A stretch of DNA of 64,000 nucleotides from Asterias rubens. Its lineage: Eukaryota; Echinodermata; Asteroidea; Forcipulatida; Asteriidae. The position numbers and the translations under genes are program-made. Under the pieces are notes generated by a model. The model made no database searches, was not told where the DNA came from, and was given only the letters and a program-made list of their open reading frames with translations. Below, piece by piece: positions 36,114 through 47,670 of this stretch; the first letter of the stretch is position 1; every line of letters starts with the position of its first letter. Location: NCBI RefSeq assembly GCF_902459465.1, contig NC_047068.1:18437195-18501194 (forward strand). The letters run 5' to 3'.

Positions 36114-37650
36114 AAAATGTATACCTCCTTTATTAGTTTATTGGTTTTTACATAGCATTTTTATTTGATTTATTCATTGCTGCTGTTTTTTTCATTTTTT
36201 ATGTTTTGTGTTTATCATGGACAACTACACTTTATTGTAATGAACTTTTTTATTGCAAAGTAATTTCATTTAAATTTAATATGTTTGATATACTTTTTGC
36301 ATTTTTATTTATTAATAAAAACTTACGAGTTAAAATGCTGGTTGAATTTTCGTCTGATAATGAAAGTTTTACTTTCTGTCATCTGTCTACTGGTTTGTTG
36401 GCGGCACACCATTTTGGCAAAATGGTAGAAAACCTCTATTGTGCCAACACTGGTTTTGTAGCTGCACCATAGACAATCTTTTCTGGGCCAATACTTTGTT
36501 TTTAGCGCCATTTTGACAAAATGGAATAGAAAACTTTTTCTGGGCCAATACTGGTTTCGAAGTGGCACACCATTTTGGCAAATAATGGTATAAAACAACT
36601 TTTTTGTGCCAATACTGATTTGGTAACGGCCACCATTGGGTCGGCATTGAACCGACATTGGTCATAATATGCAATAAATACCATTATTTGCCGAAATGGT
36701 GCCAAAATAGAGGTCAACATGGGGTCACGGTTTTCCAAAGTAAAAATTTAAAAGGAGTCTATAACTTAAACAAAAAATGAAGATTGATTGTGTAGTATAA
36801 CTGAAACAAAAAATGGGCCAAATTCCGGTTGACCCGGAAGTATACTTCTTGAGATATGGCGCTCTACTAAGTCTTAATAATTAAATATGCAAATGAAGAT
36901 CACAAGGTTAATTAATTAATAATTTAAAATAAAATTACGTTTAGAGTAAAGCTTATTTTCAAGCTTCAATTTTATATAAGATTTAACTCTTTTATCTTTA
37001 TACTTTATACACCCCCCCCCCTAAATTAAGAACTTTATATAGTACGTTTTTCGCTTTGGATTCAATTAATACGTGCCTCTCCGTTTATGACAAGGAAATA
37101 TTTGTATAATACTTTACCTAGCCTTTTATAAAACGTGTTGAGTGCGTCCCGGTCTGTGTTTGTCCATCACATTAATGATGCACATAATATGTGTTTTCCA
37201 TCAAAACGGTTTTTGTGTGGTCATAATGTTCTCACCTCCGGGTCTGTTCACACAGGGCTACTTGTATGATTTCAGATTTCCCCTAACACACAAAACTATC
37301 GGTAGAGACTCTTGTTCAAAAACATTTCCCTTCACTGAATATAAATATTTGTATTTCCCCGGCATACACCATTTCCGGAAGACGACAACCAATTGTGGAA
37401 CATAGATAACCCTTCCACACCCTCTCCTACCCATTTGTTATTATTATCTTTTTAGAAAGAGCTGATTAATTTGATGTTTGTTGCGTTCCCCCTTACATAG
37501 TTATAAAATGGTACTCTTCGAAAAATGTTTGGCAAGTCAGTCAACCCGCTGGTGAGTGTAATTTATTCCTCCATGGTGGTGTGAACTAAAAAATAACGAC
37601 AACTAATATCCACAATCTACACAATCATAGGTTTTGAAGTAGGCCTGCAC
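36114..37650. other. Non-unit DNA after the unit C breakpoint, no gene recognised
   Basis: AT-rich sequence unrelated to the units. It contains a degenerate tandem (about 36403-36640) of 'ttggcaaaatgg...gccaatactgg' blocks at irregular 45-66 bp steps, and a C run at 37012-37021. None of the short open frames shows a domain. Confidence 0.55.
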
Positions 37651-37671
37651 CGACCGGACGCAAAATTCGGA

Positions 37672-38290
37672 TATCCCAAAATCCCATCACCGGTTGCAAA
37701 AGTTGACCGATTGCAAAAAGCCACCACCGATCCCTAAAGTTGACTGATTGCAAAAAGCCACCTCCGATCCCTTAAGTTGACCGATTGCAAAAAGCCATCA
37801 CCGATCCCTAAAGTTGACCGATTGCAAAAAGCCACCACCGATTACTAAAGTTGACCGATTGCAAAAAGCCACCACCGATAACTAAAGTTGACCGCATGCA
37901 AAAGGCCATCACCGATCCCTGAAGTTGACCGATTGCAAAAAGCCACCACTGATCCCTAAAGTTGACTGATTGCAAAAAGCCACCTCCGATCCCTAAAGTT
38001 GACCAACTGCAAAAAGCCACCACAGATCCCTAACGTTGACTGATTGCAAAAAGCCACCACCGATCACTAAAGTTGACCGATTGCAAAAAGCCACCGCCGA
38101 TCACTAAAGTTGACCACCGATTGCAAAAAGCCATCAACGGTCGTGAATATGCATGACCGATCGCTATATACCATCAACGATCATGAATATGCATGACCGA
38201 TCGCTAAAATGGACCACCGATCGCATAGGACCACCACCGATGACCAATTTGATCACCGGTTGCAAAAGACCATCACCGATGATTAAATGC
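37672..38290. repeat. 37-bp tandem array
   Basis: At least ten clear copies of a 37-bp unit built on 'gttgaccgattgcaaaaagcc' plus 'accaccgatccctaaa'. It becomes irregular after about 38110, where 'catgaatatgcatgaccgatcgc' variants appear. The period is not a multiple of three, so the glycine-rich frame on the minus strand is incidental. Confidence 0.9.
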
Positions 38291-39590
38291 CTCTTTGGCG
38301 TTCCATAATAGAGGACTTGCCTGGCTGAGAATGAACAAACGTTAACTTACATAAGCAACATTTTTAGTTTCCCTTTTCAAATTTCAATCTCAACTCAAAA
38401 AAGTTTCATGAACTAACGTACTGCGGAGTACATGTATGTTGTACTGCTGTACGTAGTATAAAACTGCTATTGCTACACTACTTTTAAGTAAATACACCAC
38501 CATACACGAGCAACCGGTTTCTGTTGAGCCAGTCACCAGTGCAGTGACGGCAAGTTATGAGCAATTCAGAAATTAGCTGTGAGTCACAAACAAACTAAAC
38601 CAAAAAACAATTTTATTACCATGATTTATAGTCGCCAAGTTTTTGGGAAAAAGGTGAAAATCACAAAGGGCAAAGCGATGTTTTCAGGAGAGTCGCGTAT
38701 TAAATAGTAAATACCAGTACTGCTACTGGTACATACGTTGTACATGCTAAAATAATGTTTGTATCCTGAGGCGAAAGTTATTTTTGTGACATTGTTTTCC
38801 TCATTTCTCAAAAACTACAGCACCACAGCAAGTATTTTAAGGGAAGCTTTCTACCACCATTATCTTAAAACTGTGTAAGTTTTAATTTTAAATGTAAACC
38901 TTTGGACATTGCGTTTTGGGTCGTACAAAAAGTACCCAAACACTTTAAGGATTTTAAAAAAGTGACTACAAAACGTCTATAATGGATAACAATGGTATAT
39001 TTCGACATGGTTTTTTTCCAGCAAGAGTTGTTGGCCCATTTTCTCTAGTATTTATTTTTATCACACAACTAGTGTTCCCTTTTGTGTTTTATTATGATGT
39101 TGGGTATTTTGTTTATCTGTTTCATTTAAATATATGGTTAAGTTTTATTTTACGCTAACTGTTTTTGTGTTTGTTCTTCCTGTAATTTTGAATTGTTTTG
39201 CCGCTACATAAGATTACATCCACTAAATAGAATTGCTTACATTGCTTTCTTCGTTAGAAAAAAGGGGGGGGGGGTCCGTACTCGTTAAGGTTTGCTTTTT
39301 ATGGGCCCCTCCATCCCCTACATGTGATTTGCATTGATTTTTAGTTTTTGTTTTCTATTATTGTACGATTGCATTTGCTTGTAATAAGTTATTTATTACC
39401 TTCTGTGTAGACTAAGCAAGTCTCGCGCGTATTTAAACTTGCGGGACCATTATGTTCCAAACCTTATGGAGTTTTACGTGGGACATTTTGTTTCGTCCAT
39501 TATTTTAGTTTAACGCAGTTTATGACCATGAATATTAGAAATATTGTTGGAAATGTAATACTAGTTAACAAAACGTATACAAGTGAAATC
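38291..39590. other. AT-rich intergenic stretch, nothing recognised
   Basis: No exon with splice context and no RNA gene seen. A G run lies at about 39265. Confidence 0.5.
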
Positions 39591-39609
39591 ATTTCAACAA
39601 AAATATCCT

Positions 39610-39905
39610 ATTTTCGGGATGTCGACTTCCCGAGAAAAATTATCACAGGAAGACGACATCCTAATTTTAGGATGTCGACTTCCCGAAATAAATTATCACA
39701 GCAAGACGACATCCTACTTTTGGGATATCGACATTCCGAGATAAATTATCACAGGAAGACGACATTCTTCTTTTAGAATGTCGACTTCCCGAAATAAATT
39801 ATCACAGGAAGATGACAACTGACGTTTAGGATGTCGACATACCGAGACAAATTATCACAGCATGACGACATCCTACTTTTAGGATGTCGACATCCCGAGA
39901 AGTAT
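39610..39905. repeat. 53-bp tandem array, each unit with a hairpin
   Basis: 'gatgtcgac' recurs at 39618, 39671, 39724, 39777, 39830 and 39883, an exact 53-bp step. In each unit 'gacgacatcct' faces 'aggatgtcgac' across a short T-rich loop, and 'aattatcacag(g/c)a' is the invariant spacer. Confidence 0.92.
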
Positions 39906-40120
39906 CTCAAGAAGTACACGGCCGATTTTTAGACTGTTTGTAATTAAAAACTCCTTGGGGATTGAAGATTAATTTTGAAAAACCGTGACCTCAAGTTGAC
40001 CTTTACTTCCAGGTCAACCGGAAGTGGAACTATATATCAAGTGCTATACAACCGTTTTTCAAACTTTTTTCAGTTTTAGACCCCTTAGGCGTAAAGATAA
40101 TCTTTGAAAACGTATCACAA

Positions 40121-41183
40121 GTCTCTAACCTGGTATTATTACTAACATGACATTTCAGCGATCCGGCTGTTGCCTATGCCGAAGCCATAATATGAATTTG
40201 AATCAATACTCACTTTTATCTTGAGGGGAAGCCATTGTTGCTCTTTGGTTGGTGTTTCTCCTGTGTGCAAGATCGAGTAGTGAGTGCGACGTGGAACCTC
40301 CGACAAGTGAGTGCTCTTTATTTGCTCCTATAAGCAGGGTGAATAGTCATGCATCGATCTCTGGGTTGACACAATACCTGGTAAGCTTACCGTGCTATTC
40401 AAGTTGTGACATACCAAAAGAGTTCCATTTTAAAGCGAATGGATAGACTTGCATGCAGTCAATCCGCACCCACGCGTTATTAAGCCTATCTGCAGTCTTG
40501 TGTGTGGTATTCCATGCGTGACATCGGTTTGAATATTTAATTATTTAATTAACAATCGTTGTACATGGCACCATGGAGGATAAGAGAATGTTGCCCCCTG
40601 CAACGCCCCATTCCATCACTAAAAGCCATCCCAAACCACTGACAAACCTTTTTCCCCCTGGTACCCACACCTCGAGACAGTGACTTAACTGTGAATTGGC
40701 CACAATGTATTTACAATGATGTAGTTGGTAGGGCGTAAGTGGTAACCGAGTCTGAGTTACATTTTAACTCTGGACCAGTAATAACCTTAACCATTAACAT
40801 AATTATGTTCATGACTTCGAAGGAATCCGAGTACAGCTATCTTCAACATAGCTCGATTATGAATCCCGATCTAAAGCATTGATACAAAGCAAATCCGAGT
40901 AAAGCATTGATACAAACACCACAATAAACTATTAATATAATACTTTATTAAAATAGTGATAAGAATCGATGTCGGTCACTTCGATACCCAGAGTCACTTC
41001 GTAGCTCAAGTTCGTACCTCAATTGTCCGACTCTGACTGGTGCTATTTGAACTGACTTGGGTACGAGGTGACCGATATTCATACAATGTACATTACATAC
41101 ATCAGATACATACAAAACATTATACATTACACCCGAGTGAAACCTACAGCTGCAATATTAATCCACATCACAAACTTGTTTTC
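40121..41183 (-). repeat. Older, diverged remnant of the sulfotransferase unit
   Basis: Aligns with the unit from intron 1 next to exon 1 through to its right border, with several deletions. It lacks both the longer Kolobok-like element and the palindrome-rich element: 'cttcaacat' continues directly into 'agctcgattatgaa'. It ends at CACATCACAAACTTGTTT, the sequence that closes units A and B, and then runs into unique DNA. This marks the original right border of the duplicated segment. Confidence 0.85.
40214..40235 (-). pseudogene. Solo SULT exon 1
   Basis: ATG GCT TCC CCT CAA GAT AAA A followed by a GTGAGT donor, i.e. MASPQDK ending in the same phase as exon 1 of genes A-C but three codons shorter. 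No exon 2 lies between it and SULT C to its left, and the TATA box of the other copies is gone. It could still act as an alternative first exon for SULT C; I cannot tell. Confidence 0.7.
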
Positions 41184-41274
41184 GTCAAACAAAAAATTGA
41201 GTGAGTAGATTTGAAACTTGCATGGTGGAAATATGATATACATGTACATGCAATAAAGTTTTGCGGTAGACAGC

Positions 41275-41400
41275 TTTCTCCAGAGGCCGATCAGAGCATA
41301 CTGATCGAAACGTCGAGTTTAAACCAACGGTTCTTTTCAGAACCACCCCAACTCATTTAGATTTTATCATCAAATTTTAAATGGTGTTACCACAAACGTT
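41275..41400. repeat. 'gatcgaaacgtcga' hairpin element, copy 1
   Basis: 'ccgatcag' pairs with 'ctgatcg' around an AGCATA-type loop, followed by GAAACGTCGAG, then 'ttcagaaccacccca' and finally 'atggtgttacc'. The same order is seen at 55383-55500 and, looser, at 62047-62349. This hairpin is widespread in animal repeats, often next to Penelope-type elements; that link is from memory. Confidence 0.6.
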
Positions 41401-41941
41401 TACTATAAAATATTGAGTGTTTTTTCGAGCTTTCATTCGAGCCTGATCCTTTGAGGTATAATGGTTGTTAAGTGCAAAATCAAATTCTAGCAGAACAATT
41501 TAATAACCATCTCAATTCTCTCCTTGATAATCTATCGGTAGTTAATTTATGGTCATGCTGCAAATCAAACTACAGTTGGCTTATAAAGAGCACTGTTAAG
41601 AAGAGGCTCTGCTTATAATGAGTACATTTTGAAGTGGTGAATCTTATTTCTGCTTTGTGTCTCTTTGTTTTGCTGTTCTCCAACAACAATGTTCCTGAGA
41701 TGGTTCTGCTGATAAAGAGTACATTCTGAAGTCCTGAATCTCATTTCTTTGTGCTTTGTATTTCTCTGTTTTGCTGTCTTTCCTGTTATAAAGAGGTAGT
41801 TGGCCAGCACTGGATTATGATTCACAATATTACACGCCCCAGTAAAAGTGCAGTACCTGGACGTCATGTCAGGCAAACACTGGGATTGATACGTCGATCT
41901 GCTCACAGATACTCGAGTTGAAGGGTACCAGACTATAATAT

Positions 41942-44900
41942 TTACATGTCAAATGAAAGACCAGTTCCCGCCAAAACCTCCTTTACTTGAGCTTCAAGAG
42001 CCTCGCTTTGGGTTTGAGACAGTTTAGCTTTCCAGCTGCCAGATTGCCCTGAGTATAACGGGATAAAAGAAGTCTCTTTATTAAAATCTCTTTATTATTT
42101 TAATACGTATTTATGGCAATGACGCTTGGTTCTTTGTTAAATCACCAACAAAAAATGTTTTACCTGAACTACCACTGTTTACCAGGAGCTCCGACAATAT
42201 GTAAAGCAATTTTATGAAACCCATAATATTATTTCTTGTGGTTATTATTTGCACATGCAATTAATGGTTTTATCCGTATACTGCTGTGGTTACACCAACT
42301 TTCACAGTTCTACTTTTTGTCATAAAATCTTAACTGTTATTGTTTTTAATGTGGAGCTGGCCAACTGATGTAATTGCCTTTTTAGGATGAATACATTTTT
42401 TTAGTTGAATGAATTGAACTAGTCATGGGCAGACGTAAAAACCTACCTTTCCTCATGAAGGACTGTCCTTCAGGCATCTTGCCACCGTGAATGATTTGAA
42501 TCAATGTGTCTGGATTGGTCATGGGGTTATTCTTCATGTTCTGAAAGCTACAGTGATCCATTATGGCATCAATGGTCTCATCAGAAAAAGACTTCCCAAG
42601 GAACTCACTGATTTTCAAAACAGTTCCTCGGAGATCCTTCAAACAAAAAATGCAAAATAAAAAAAACATCATGCATGTTAAAAAGATGTATTTGTCTGGG
42701 TTTTTTTTGTAAGAAGTATACAAATGTTGGTTGCTTTACTGAACAATTATTTGCGAAATCAGGTTTGTAAAATTGCAAATAATAAAATGTATAAATACAA
42801 TTTTCAGTGAAGGAGATTTGTAATAAGTAATTTGTTAATCAATAATTGCCCAAATTATTTATATGAAATAGGTGTTTTGTTAGACTTGCCTTCTTCATGT
42901 CTTCGAATCGTAGAAATAAGATGTGGTCCTCGTTTCGTCTCTCCCAGAAGTACAAATAGTGCTCCCACCAATTCCCATAAGGCACTGTTTAAGATACAAA
43001 GTGGGTTATTCATAACTTTGTACTCAAAATTTACTTTAAATTTCGTCGTTCAGAATTTACACCCATATCACGTCAGAGCTAAACGTGCAGCATGAGACGT
43101 AACCAGTATTTTGTGAATATCAATTAATACAGGAGATTACGTAAAAGCGGGAGATTTAAAGGCAGTGGACACTATTGGTAATTACTCAAAATAATTATTG
43201 GCATAAAACCTTTCTTGGTGACGAGTAATGGGGAGAGGTTGATGGTATAAAACATAGTGAGAAACGGCTCCTCTGTAATGCCATAGTTTTCGAGAAAGAA
43301 GTTATTTTCCACGAATTTGATTTCGAGACCTCAAATTTAGGGCTTGAGGTCTTGAAATAAAGGCACACAACTTCGTGTGACAATGGTGTTTTTTCTTTCA
43401 TTATTATCTCGCAACTTCGATGACCGATTGAGCTCAAATTTTCACAGGTTTGTTATTTTATGCATATGTTGAGATACAATAACTGCGAAGGCTAGTCTTT
43501 GACAATTACCAATAGTGTCCACTGCCTGTAAAACATTGTAATTACACAAAAAGAAAAAAATATTTCCCGCTAATGGAAGAGAGAGAGAGAGATAGGAATA
43601 GTGTGCCTCAATATGGACTCTGTGGTTAGAGTGCAGTACTTGCAATTGCAAGGTTATGGGTTCGAATCCCCTAATCAAACCGTTGATTTCACGATGATTG
43701 GACTAGGTATTGTTTTCTAATAAATTATTACTAAATCACATAATTCTTGATTTTGTGCAACTCATAATCATATATAGATATTTAGAAAACCAATGTTTGT
43801 ATGAGAGAGATTGGCTGTTGCCAGCTTGGCGTTTATACCCTTGTGGCAGTTTGCCGGGTTCCCTTCACGGGAAGATCATCTAAACGAACAAAAAAAACAA
43901 AGAAAGGGACAAACAAACCAATTAACACCCCAAAAAGGTCTATTGCAGTCACACGGTCTGTGATATCGAGTTATCACGTGGTCTAAGGCCCGGAGTAGCA
44001 CATAATGTTGTCACATAGTTTAAAGGGAAGATACTCGTTTGGTAATTACTCAAAACAAATATTAACTTAAATACTGTCTTGGTAACGAGCATTGGAGAGC
44101 TGTTGGTAGTATAAAACATTGTAGGAAACGACTCCCTCTGGAGTAACGTAGTTTTTGAGAAAGAGGTAATTTCTCACTAAAATAATAAAAGACTTCTAGC
44201 CAGAAGTCTTTTATTCCATCTGAAAGCACACAAATTCGTCCAACAAGGGTGTTTTTTCTCATCATTTTCTCGCAACTTCGATGACCAATTTAGCTCAAAT
44301 TTTCACAGGCCCTATGTTGCTTTTGTTGGGGTAGACCTGTATCAAGTGAGAAGACTGGTCTTTGACAATTACCAAACGTGTACCTTCCCTTTAATAACTC
44401 ACGTGTTCCATCCAAGAACCCGTCAAAAACGAAATCAAACGAGAATTTCCCGGGTGGGGTCATCAGCGCTCCATGATGAAACAAAGACACCACTACATCT
44501 TTAGGATTCCTGATGACGTAGATCATCTTAATCTTCTTCTCCCACACTTGAGGAGGCAGGAGTTGACCTGGGAGATGAGACTTGATAAACCGAGGAGAAG
44601 TCGTTGGAAGTTTCGGTAACATTTGAACGGCCCGGGGGATCTATGTAGAGAAACATTTATGAATTGGTAAGAATTAAACTCCTATAAGATCACATAATTT
44701 ACATAAAACACGGTCTAATGGTGATGACTGAAAAAAATCCCTTGAAATGTTTTTTTGTCTGAAATGTTATAATATGAAATTTCAGACAGAAATATTACTG
44801 GATGAGAAATATATGAAACTAATTTCCCATTTTGAGTTGATCGCTCAGTGAGCGTTTTATTGACTATGTAAAACGATATCAGTTTTTATCCCCAAAAGTT

Positions 44901-46493
44901 TGAATCTGTAATTCTATATTGTAAGGATTATTTTTAATATGAGGACATAATCTCTCCGGATTTTCGGCGATATGTCAAAAGCGCGACCACTTTTTGAAAT
45001 GAAATTTTCGCTGGTTAGTTTCACTGTATATTATCTACAACTAACAAAGAGTGGTTTTCAAATTACCAAATGTTATTCAGAGGGAGCCGTTTCTCACAAT
45101 GTTTTATACAATCAATAGCTCTTAATTTTTCTCATAGTAACCAATGTGTCCAGTTTCTTTGATATAATGCACTTCTCTGTAATTGTTTTGGAGACTTACG
45201 TCATCATAAACAGCGCCACCAACGGTCATTTCAATAAACGGCACTCTTTGCATGGTGTGTCTTTTATTGACTTGTGCAATATCACCGTCATGGAGGATTG
45301 CTGACGTTATCTCCTGGGTCCACGTGGTGCCTTTAAATACAAGATATTCAAATGCGAAGTTTCAAACCGATATTTTTATCAAGATTGTTGAATTATTAAA
45401 AGGAACCTTTGTGATTAAGGTACGAATTTATTTTAATAAATTTATTTTAAAAATTCAAGTCAAGTCAACATTTATTTCATACTAAATCTAATAAAATTCA
45501 AAATGTATTACAACATTATAGATAAGTAGTAAGCACAGAAGACCAGCATTTACATCAGCGCCTTTTTCCAAAGGTTACAAAGTGCCTACAGAAGATGCAA
45601 CATGCTTTACTAAGGTAGGCTGTCAAATTTAGTCAAGGATTGTAGAAGACAGCTTATAGACAGACAAACTACCAACATAGAGACGAGACACAAACAGGTA
45701 ACGAAGAAATGTGTAGGCCTATAAACTATAAAGCACGCATTCACATTGGAGCTGGACTGACTATAAACAGAAGAAAGCTGTACAATATTAAGCGGTACCT
45801 GCTTTGGGATAGGTAACGATGAAGACATCATCGTCTCGTATGTGAAACGTATTCAGCTCATCCATTGTGGTCTTCAGGGTATCTAGAGCCAATGGAATCC
45901 CTTCGTAGTCATACGTCTCATACAACCGTATGTCTTCAGGTCTAACCTTGGACATAATCGACCGCACTTTCGGAAAGAAAACAAGCACAGGTTAATTTGT
46001 TTCCAGAGAGTAACTCATTATTTGAAGTCTTAAGAATGAAAGACTGGCCTACCACAAGGGTCGGGTTTGGTGAAGGAGGTGTATAGGGTGACGAAGGGGA
46101 GGGGATGGGAGGGGTAAGGGTGTGGCAATGAGGTTGGGTTGGGCAAGGAGTTGGGTGATGAAGTGGGGGTATAGGGGGTGGTAAGGAGGCAGTAGGTGGG
46201 GGAGTGAGAGTGTGGCAAGGATGTTGGGCTGGTTTAGTGGAGGAGGAGAAAGGGAAATGGTGAGGGTGTGGCGAACAGGTTGGGTGATGAAGTGGAGGGA
46301 GGGCTGGCAATTGGGGGTGGTAGTTTGGGGATCCAGCACATGGAGATGTTGTTGTATTACTATCCAAATCTAGTCTTTACACAGAACTAGGTCTTTATAT
46401 ACAGTTAACATCATCACGAGCAAGCCCCGAATCCCAAGCTCCATGCATATACTCACTTCTCCATCCAAAATATAGCTCAGCGACAGAAAACAT
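41942..46493 (-). CDS. Cytosolic sulfotransferase D (SULT1-like), 7 exons, diverged and intact
   Basis: Exons 5' to 3': 46493-46457, 45966-45799, 45330-45200, 44640-44403, 42984-42890, 42636-42447, 42048-41942. Phases equal those of genes A-C; exon 6 has one extra codon and exon 1 (MFSVAELYFGWR) is unrelated. The total is about 321 residues. Motifs: TYPKAGTTW (5'-phosphosulfate loop), FIKSHLP with the catalytic His, RNPKD and SLFHH, and C-terminal RKGQSGSWK where A-C have RKGKEGGWK. The donor after exon 5 is GC (AAG|GCAAGT), a consensus GC-AG intron; the others are GT-AG. Exon 1 is chosen by phase and donor only. A further untranslated exon ending at about 46911 (AAAG|GTGAGT) is likely. Likely PAPS-dependent, substrate unknown. 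Confidence 0.9.
43156..43531. mobile_element. E-family element in SULT D intron 4
   Basis: 'ttaaaggcagtggacactattggtaatt' and the inverted 'aattaccaatagtgtccactgcct'. The central palindrome is 'gatttcgagacctcaaat' facing 'gcttgaggtcttgaaat'. Confidence 0.84.
43608..43690 (+). repeat. tRNA-derived SINE-like piece
   Basis: TGGTTAGAGTGC (A-box-like) and GGTTCGAATCC (perfect B box, 43659-43669) at tRNA spacing. No 7-bp acceptor stem forms and the presumed anticodon arm closes on a four-base loop, so it is not a working tRNA gene. Confidence 0.5.
44019..44394. mobile_element. E-related element with 'tacacgtttggtaat' ends
   Basis: 'ttaaagggaagatactcgtttggtaatt' and the inverted 'aattaccaaacgtgtaccttcccttt'. 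It shares the interior of the E family but its central palindrome is 'aaagacttctagccagaagtcttt'. It abuts the 3' side of SULT D exon 4. Confidence 0.82.
46049..46340. repeat. G/T-rich, C-poor tract in SULT D intron 1
   Basis: About 290 bp with dozens of G runs of 3-5 on the plus strand and loose repeats of 'ggttgggtgatgaagtgg' and 'gggtgtggcaa'. It could form G-quadruplexes on the template strand of SULT D. The proline-rich minus-strand frames come from this composition. Confidence 0.75.
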
Positions 46494-46499
46494 GTATCC

Positions 46500-47216
46500 G
46501 GATAGTGTCTGTCCCATCCTGCTGTATCTTTAGTTACCAGGATTGATGAAAAACTTGAAGATTCTTCTTAATGTCATATAAGTTCAGTCATGCTAAATCG
46601 TTCATCATCCAGAAAACAAAATGTAGAAGTGAAAAAGTGCAACAAGTACATAGTTCGCAGTTAAAAAACTTGATCACATAACGAATACCCATACAATGCA
46701 AATAATAAACAGAGGTTATCATTGCGTTCAGTGTCTGAATTAGGTCAAGCATGGACAGCACCTACCATTGACTTCGATCTGCCCCCCCCCCCCTCAAATG
46801 TGACTCAGCAAAACTGTTGTATCTAATGCATATACAATCATGTACATGTATGTAGGTAGAATAGATATACCTCAATGCTTTAGGTAAATATAACATCAGT
46901 GAACTCACCTTTGCTCTACCTTTTAAAACTGCTCTGTATGCAAGTTATCAGCTGTATTTCGCTGAAATCCAGATATTACACGGCTTGAAGAGGTGAGATC
47001 CACCAAGCCCCGCCCATTCGTCAACAAAGGTTTATTTGGGGGGATTGCGTCATTGTAAACATCCCCATTGTCACGAGCTGCCGGTTCGCGTCCCGGGAGC
47101 AACGAAGTGTGAGACCACGGAGCAAACAAAACGGCCTCGAGGTCAAATTCGGTTACAACGAACTTTTCCCTTCATTGCGGACCATCGAGGAATGCATGTT
47201 GTTTTAACATTATTTT
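46500..47216. other. Upstream region of SULT D
   Basis: Holds a candidate 5' UTR exon on the minus strand ending at about 46911 with a GTGAGT donor. No clear TATA box or other gene was found. Confidence 0.4.
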
Positions 47217-47511
47217 TTAAAGGCACTGGACAACATTGATAACTCTCAAAATAATTGTTAGCTTAAAAACTTACTTGCTAACGAGCAAAGTAGGCCTAAG
47301 CAAAGGAGAGCTGTTGATAATATAAAACGTTGTGAACACGGCTCCCTCTGAAGTCACACAAAGTTGTGCAACAAAGGGTTTTTTTTCACTCAGTGTTTTC
47401 TTGCAACTTCGATAACCAATTGAGCAAATAGTTTCACAAGGTTGTGAGTTTAATACGTTGGGATACACCAAGTGAGAATACTACAAACGTGTGCAGTGTA
47501 TTTAGCCTTAA
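47217..47511. mobile_element. E-related element, diverged
   Basis: Starts 'ttaaaggcactggacaacattgata' and contains the 'cggctccctctgaagt' core; the right end ('acaaacgtgtgcagtg') is worn. Confidence 0.65.
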
Positions 47512-47670
47512 AAGAAACTGGCTATGGTCGAAACGTCAGGCTTTTCAGCGTTTATGTCTAAAAGTAAAAATGACAAATGACAAAGACGATTGATAATCAG
47601 AAAGGCAACTCATGTAGCATTATTTCGCCCGTTGTTGCAGGCTTGAGTTCTTGTAATATCTATGTTTGAA

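Noticed and set aside
37672-38290. CRISPR-like array
   Set aside because: The 37-bp units are directly adjacent without unique spacers and the DNA is animal; it is a satellite.
43608-43690. Possible tRNA gene
   Set aside because: Good B box, but no acceptor stem and no seven-base anticodon loop; kept as SINE-like.
45942-46367. Proline-rich ORF of 141 codons and two overlapping ones
   Set aside because: Produced by the C-poor, G-rich strand; repetitive composition in three frames.
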